A stretch of 64,000 nucleotides of DNA from Salicibibacter cibi (GTDB lineage Bacteria; Bacillota; Bacilli; Bacillales; Marinococcaceae): the NCBI RefSeq assembly GCF_016495865.1, contig NZ_CP054706.1, forward strand, positions 248,001 to 312,000, written 5' to 3'. Under the pieces are notes generated by a model. That model was given only the letters and a program-made list of their open reading frames with translations, made no database searches and had not been told where the DNA came from. This document shows, one piece after another, positions 60,716 through 64,000 of this stretch. The position numbers and the translations under genes are program-made. Each line of letters opens with the position of its first letter. Within the stretch, counting starts at the first letter, position 1.

Positions 60716-62485
60716 ATGGGAATTGCAAAAGAACAAACTGCAGAAAAAGAGAGCCGGGAAGAACGGGGAGCGAGAGTGAAAGCTGTCCGTCAGGACGTTG
60801 AGAAGGAAAAGGCGAAGATCACAAAAGGGAAACGCCGCAGAACAATCGTATCCGTTTTTGCCAAGCACGGGTTGACGTTTTTACTGAAAGACACTGTGCT
60901 ATGGAAAATGATGGGGAAGCAAAGACGAAGCCAGCAGGAAAATGAACACCTTCGTCAAATCGGCGCACGGATACGTACAGCTTTTGAAGAACTGGGACCG
61001 ACTTTTATTAAGCTGGGGCAGGTATTGGTCACCCGCCAGGATCTCTTGCCGGCTCCGATCACGCAGGAACTCGAGAAGCTGCTTGATCAAGTCCCTCCGA
61101 TTGGATATAACTACATGGAGTGTATCATTGAAGAGGAGTTTCAGGAGGGCGTGGACCTGTTTGAGTGGATTGACGAAGAACCGCTTGGTTCTGCATCATT
61201 GGCGCAAGTCTACAAAGCAAAACGAAAAGACAAAACGACAGTTGCCTTGAAAATTGTACGGCCGACAGTGGAAAAATTGTTTCAAACCGATATTTCCGTC
61301 ATTAAGAAAATGAGTGGGTTACTGCAAAATCGCCTGTCTCCGGAGTTGGCGGCAGCCATCGATATAGGATCATTGATTCAGGATTATTACAGCAGCGCGA
61401 TGGACGAATTGGACATGATAGAAGAAGCAGGAAAAATGAGGGAAATGACAAAATACCGGAAAAGTACGTCGTATGTAGACGTTCCGGCGGTTTACGAGGC
61501 GACGAAGAATGTCTTGATTATGGAACACATCGATGGTTGGATGCTAAAAGATTTTCCGGTTGACTTCCTTACATTTGAAGAACGAACGAAGATTATGATC
61601 GACCTTGTCCACCTTTATGTTCAACAACTCATGGATGGGCATTATCACGCGGATGCGCACGGTTCGAACATCATGATCGATAAACACAGAAAAAAAGCCA
61701 TCGTCATCGACTGGGGAATGACCGGACGGATGGACAGTGTCTCGGCATTTGTGCTCATGCGAGTGATTATGCTTATTCAGTCCAACCAGGCTGAAGACGT
61801 TGCTGAAGTGTTTATGGAGCTGATGAATCCGACGATTTATACCGATCCGGTTAAACTGAAAGACGAAATACAAAGCCTGGCCCTTCATTACGTTAACTCC
61901 GCGCAGGGAAGCGATCGTTACAATTACGGTCAGCTAGTCATGCAGTCGACAGCCATTGGCATCAGTAATTATTGTAAAGTCCCGAACAGTTTGGCGCTGT
62001 GGGCAAAAGGCTTTTCCGCAACCGAAGGGGCAGCCCGCTGGGTTGCACCGGAAATCTCTTACGGGAGAGTTGTGGAAGCCTATGAAATCCCGATTTTAAA
62101 AAATATCCTTCGATCGCGGTTCAACTATCGGTCAAATGCAAGTTTAGTAGCTGAATCCTCAAAAATGGTGGCCACATTTCCGCGCCGGGCAACAAAAGTG
62201 ATGGAAAATCTCGCGGAAAACAAGTTTCGCATGAACATGCAATTGCAACCGGACACGGTTATGCGCAATACGCTCAACCAAGTCATCAACCGTCTGTCTT
62301 TGGCATTGATCACATTCGGCATTATCGTAGCGAGCGGCTTCATTATTGCGAGTGTGCCGGGAGGAACCTTTTTGGGTATGAGCGCGGTGACGGTAGCCAA
62401 TATCGGATTGGTGACTTCGCTTATTTTCGTCCTTTTCATCCTTTGGCGCTTAGTGCGAACACGAAAACACCGATCGTTATTATGA
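60716..62485 (+). CDS. ABC1/UbiB-family atypical kinase-like protein (2)
   Basis: 589 residues; AAATAAAGG just upstream. It is about 75-80 percent identical by eye to the preceding ABC1 protein with all motifs preserved (FIKLGQVLVTRQDLLPAPIT, PLGSASLAQVYKA, DGHYHADAHGSNIMIDKHRK, VIDWGMTGRM) and a C-terminal pair of membrane helices. A recent tandem duplication. The two may act as a heterodimer. Confidence 0.92.
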   Translation: MGIAKEQTAEKESREERGARVKAVRQDVEKEKAKITKGKRRRTIVSVFAKHGLTFLLKDTVLWKMMGKQRRSQQENEHLRQIGARIRTAFEELGPTFIKLGQVLVTRQDLLPAPITQELEKLLDQVPPIGYNYMECIIEEEFQEGVDLFEWIDEEPLGSASLAQVYKAKRKDKTTVALKIVRPTVEKLFQTDISVIKKMSGLLQNRLSPELAAAIDIGSLIQDYYSSAMDELDMIEEAGKMREMTKYRKSTSYVDVPAVYEATKNVLIMEHIDGWMLKDFPVDFLTFEERTKIMIDLVHLYVQQLMDGHYHADAHGSNIMIDKHRKKAIVIDWGMTGRMDSVSAFVLMRVIMLIQSNQAEDVAEVFMELMNPTIYTDPVKLKDEIQSLALHYVNSAQGSDRYNYGQLVMQSTAIGISNYCKVPNSLALWAKGFSATEGAARWVAPEISYGRVVEAYEIPILKNILRSRFNYRSNASLVAESSKMVATFPRRATKVMENLAENKFRMNMQLQPDTVMRNTLNQVINRLSLALITFGIIVASGFIIASVPGGTFLGMSAVTVANIGLVTSLIFVLFILWRLVRTRKHRSLL

Positions 62486-62511
62486 AAAAATCGATGGAGG
62501 AGGCATTCATA

Positions 62512-62847
62512 ATGTCTGAAAAAAATGAAAACATGAGCATGCAAGAACGAAGTGATTACTTTTACAGGCAAAGCGGTGGTCCCGGAAACCCGGACATTGA
62601 ACGAATCCTGGATGAGCATTTGAAGAATGGCAAAGACCACGGGGCGCCGGGGGAAAAAGAAGAACCGAAAGACGCGTTTATAGAAGCGTTTCTGAATGAT
62701 CATTCGACGAAACCGATTGCCATGTGGCTTTTGAGAATGAGGTTTGACCTAAAGGATCGCTGGGAGGAATATTTAAACGCTCAAAAGCAAGACGACGTCC
62801 AGCAACTCATCGAAGCGTTAAAAAAAGAAGAAGAGATGACAAAATGA
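62512..62847 (+). CDS. Small soluble hypothetical protein of the ABC1 operon
   Basis: 111 residues from ATG 62512, 8 bases after GGAGGAGG; an ATG at 62482 overlapping the ABC1 stop is less likely. Charged, helical C-terminal half (MWLLRMRFDLKDRWEEYLNA). No known domain. Tight linkage suggests a role with the ABC1 proteins. Confidence 0.65.
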   Translation: MSEKNENMSMQERSDYFYRQSGGPGNPDIERILDEHLKNGKDHGAPGEKEEPKDAFIEAFLNDHSTKPIAMWLLRMRFDLKDRWEEYLNAQKQDDVQQLIEALKKEEEMTK

Positions 62848-63259
62848 GAGGCGCACAGGATATCGTTCTCATCCATAATATTTAATGGAAAATGTATACG
62901 AACCGCAGAAACGCCGAAGGGAAACTCCGGGATAATTGGGGACGTTGGGCGAGGTTATTTTGGCTGGCTGGACCTTCGTTTTCTGAACGATGGGCTCGTC
63001 CCCCATAATTCCGCGATTATCGATGGTGCGGAGCATGTCGGTGATTTTTCCGAATGTGATCATCTTGATTTAGTCGTTAAGTTCTTGGTTGCGAAAAGAG
63101 CACCAATCGCGTTGCTTGAGGCAGAGGCAAAAACGGGCACGTAAAGAGGCCCCCGTCATTTGTCGGGGATTGATTTTTCACCTTTCCTATAAATATCGTA
63201 CTATTTTTTATTAAAGAAAATGATAAAATAGAAAGATAATAATTTGAGGGGGAGAGCAG
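62848..63259. other. Spacer before the alcohol dehydrogenase gene
   Basis: No supported gene. A minus-strand frame (63063-62869, 64 codons, MITFGKITDMLRTIDNRGIM...) has codon-like composition but no clear ribosome site, and is left uncalled. A hairpin CCCCCGTCATTTGTCGGGG lies at 63150-63168. An A/T-rich stretch (63180-63240) probably contains the dehydrogenase promoter, but no good -35/-10 pair could be fixed. Confidence 0.45.
63150..63168. repeat. C-run/TCATTTG/G-run hairpin
   Basis: CCCCCGTCATTTGTCGGGG: stem CCCCG / CGGGG with a TCATTTGT loop, followed by ATTGATTTTTC. It may serve as a terminator for read-through from the left. Confidence 0.65.
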
Positions 63260-64000
63260 ATGAAAGCAGCTGTATTACACAATTATGGACAAGACCTAAA
63301 AGTTCAGGATGTTGATTTGGAAGAACCGCGCAAAGGGGAAGTGCGGGTGAAAATGAAAGCGGCCGGCATTTGCCACAGTGACCAACACGTCATTGATGCC
63401 CACCTGCCGCTACCGGTACCGATCGTGCTCGGCCATGAAGGCGCGGGGATTGTTGATGCCGTCGGAGAAGGAGTCACCGGCGTCAAAGAAGGAGATCACG
63501 TGGCATTAAACTGGGTGCCTTCTTGCGGGAAATGTCATTATTGCCGCATCGGACGACCGGATGTGTGTGACGAAGCTTCGAAAACGGCCTTAATGGGAAC
63601 GATGCTCGATGGGACGACCCGATTTTCTGTCGATGGAAAGAAAGTGCACCAATTTCCGTTGACAGGCACGTTCAGCGAGTACACAGTCGTACCGGAAAAC
63701 GCGGCTGTTCCCGTCAATAAAGATGTTCCGTTCGAATTGGCGGCACTCGTCGGCTGTTGCGTTATCACCGGCGTTGGTGCGGTCATGAATACGGCAAAGG
63801 TTGAGCCGGGAAGCACGGTTGCGGTAATCGGTGCTGGAGGCGTTGGCTTTAATGCGATCCAGGGCGCCGCATTGGTCGGAGCAAAACAAGTTATTGCCAT
63901 TGATGTGTTGGATGAAAAATTGGAAATGACGAAAGAGTTTGGTGCTACCCATACGATCAATGCTAAAGAAGAAGATCCTGTCAAAGCCGTCCTTTCGATG
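63260..64000 (+). CDS. Zinc-dependent alcohol dehydrogenase (3' end outside window)
   Basis: 247 residues visible from ATG 63260 (GAGGGGGAGAG upstream), open at the right edge. Medium-chain dehydrogenase fold: catalytic-zinc ligands Cys38 (GICHSD) and His59-Glu60 (LGHEGAG), structural-zinc cysteines 89, 92, 95 and 103 (CGKCHYCRIGRPDVC), and NAD motif GAGGVG. It resembles class III-like alcohol dehydrogenases. It could oxidise alcohols entering the fatty-acid pathways, but it appears to have its own transcription unit. Confidence 0.92.
   Translation, partial: MKAAVLHNYGQDLKVQDVDLEEPRKGEVRVKMKAAGICHSDQHVIDAHLPLPVPIVLGHEGAGIVDAVGEGVTGVKEGDHVALNWVPSCGKCHYCRIGRPDVCDEASKTALMGTMLDGTTRFSVDGKKVHQFPLTGTFSEYTVVPENAAVPVNKDVPFELAALVGCCVITGVGAVMNTAKVEPGSTVAVIGAGGVGFNAIQGAALVGAKQVIAIDVLDEKLEMTKEFGATHTINAKEEDPVKAVLSM

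Noticed and set aside
62869..63063. 64-codon minus-strand frame before the alcohol dehydrogenase
   Set aside because: Codon use looks reasonable but there is no clear ribosome site, promoter or family; noted in the spacer entry only.

Overview
The window looks like a chromosomal segment of a low-to-mid GC Gram-positive Bacillota, most likely a halophilic or haloalkaliphilic Bacillaceae. Reasons: strong GGAGG-type ribosome sites with frequent TTG/GTG starts, lipoproteins with L-x-[AG]-C lipoboxes, a YumC-type ferredoxin-NADP reductase, an R2-like ligand-binding oxidase closely resembling the Geobacillus type, a class C group II intron, and markedly acidic exported proteins. Species cannot be fixed from the sequence alone.

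Layout. (1) 1-8.8 kb: the 3' end of a gamma-glutamyltransferase gene, a DUF418 membrane protein, and an operon with a sigma-A promoter and a palindromic operator (VOC protein, SsuA/B/C-like ABC importer, FAD amine oxidoreductase). The oxidoreductase is frameshifted, as is the convergent AbgT-family transporter. (2) 8.8-21.1 kb: a decayed accessory region. It holds Uma2 and AbrB fragments, an intact Phd/RelE-type toxin-antitoxin pair, a class C group II intron placed just behind a rho-independent terminator, an IS3-family element, two tyrosine-recombinase remnants, a lipoprotein, a GrpB gene with an internal amber codon, an ANT(9)-type spectinomycin adenylyltransferase gene, tRNA-Thr and tRNA-Asn, a LuxR/GAF regulator and two copies of a 288-bp MITE-like repeat. 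(3) 21.1-37.5 kb: an acyl-CoA catabolic regulon. A CBS-PAS-AAA+-Fis enhancer-binding protein is flanked by two well-spaced -24/-12 (sigma-54) promoters. One reads left into two hot-dog dehydratase genes. The other reads right into enoyl-CoA hydratase, biotin carrier, AtuA, carboxyltransferase, biotin carboxylase, three acyl-CoA ligases, a detached AtuA C-terminal domain and two acyl-CoA dehydrogenases. This resembles acyclic-isoprenoid or branched-acid degradation by a carboxylation route. (4) 38-43 kb: a four-gene set of poorly characterised exported and membrane proteins (DUF6230-like duplicated genes, a DUF6114-like multi-pass protein carrying a frameshift, and an acidic coiled-coil protein). 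It is followed by a 1-kb gene-poor stretch with a regular array of three hairpins. (5) 43.9-62.8 kb: a second lipid-oxidation locus under a TetR regulator: SCP2-like proteins, an MBL-fold hydrolase, a complete beta-oxidation set (acyl-CoA ligase, two acyl-CoA dehydrogenases, enoyl-CoA hydratase, SDR dehydrogenase, thiolase), then R2lox, ferredoxin-NADP reductase, a 7Fe ferredoxin, another acyl-CoA ligase and two ABC1/UbiB-like proteins. (6) The window ends inside a zinc alcohol dehydrogenase gene.

The most promising unit for new biology is R2lox with its own apparent electron supply (FNR plus 7Fe ferredoxin), acyl-activating, SCP2 and ABC1 partners. Known R2lox structures contain a long-chain fatty acid, but no physiological substrate is established. 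Second is the sigma-54-controlled AtuA/acyl-CoA carboxylase regulon with a split AtuA. Several genes carry single-base lesions in short C/G or A runs. These may be real decay or assembly errors and should be checked against reads before any gene is called dead.
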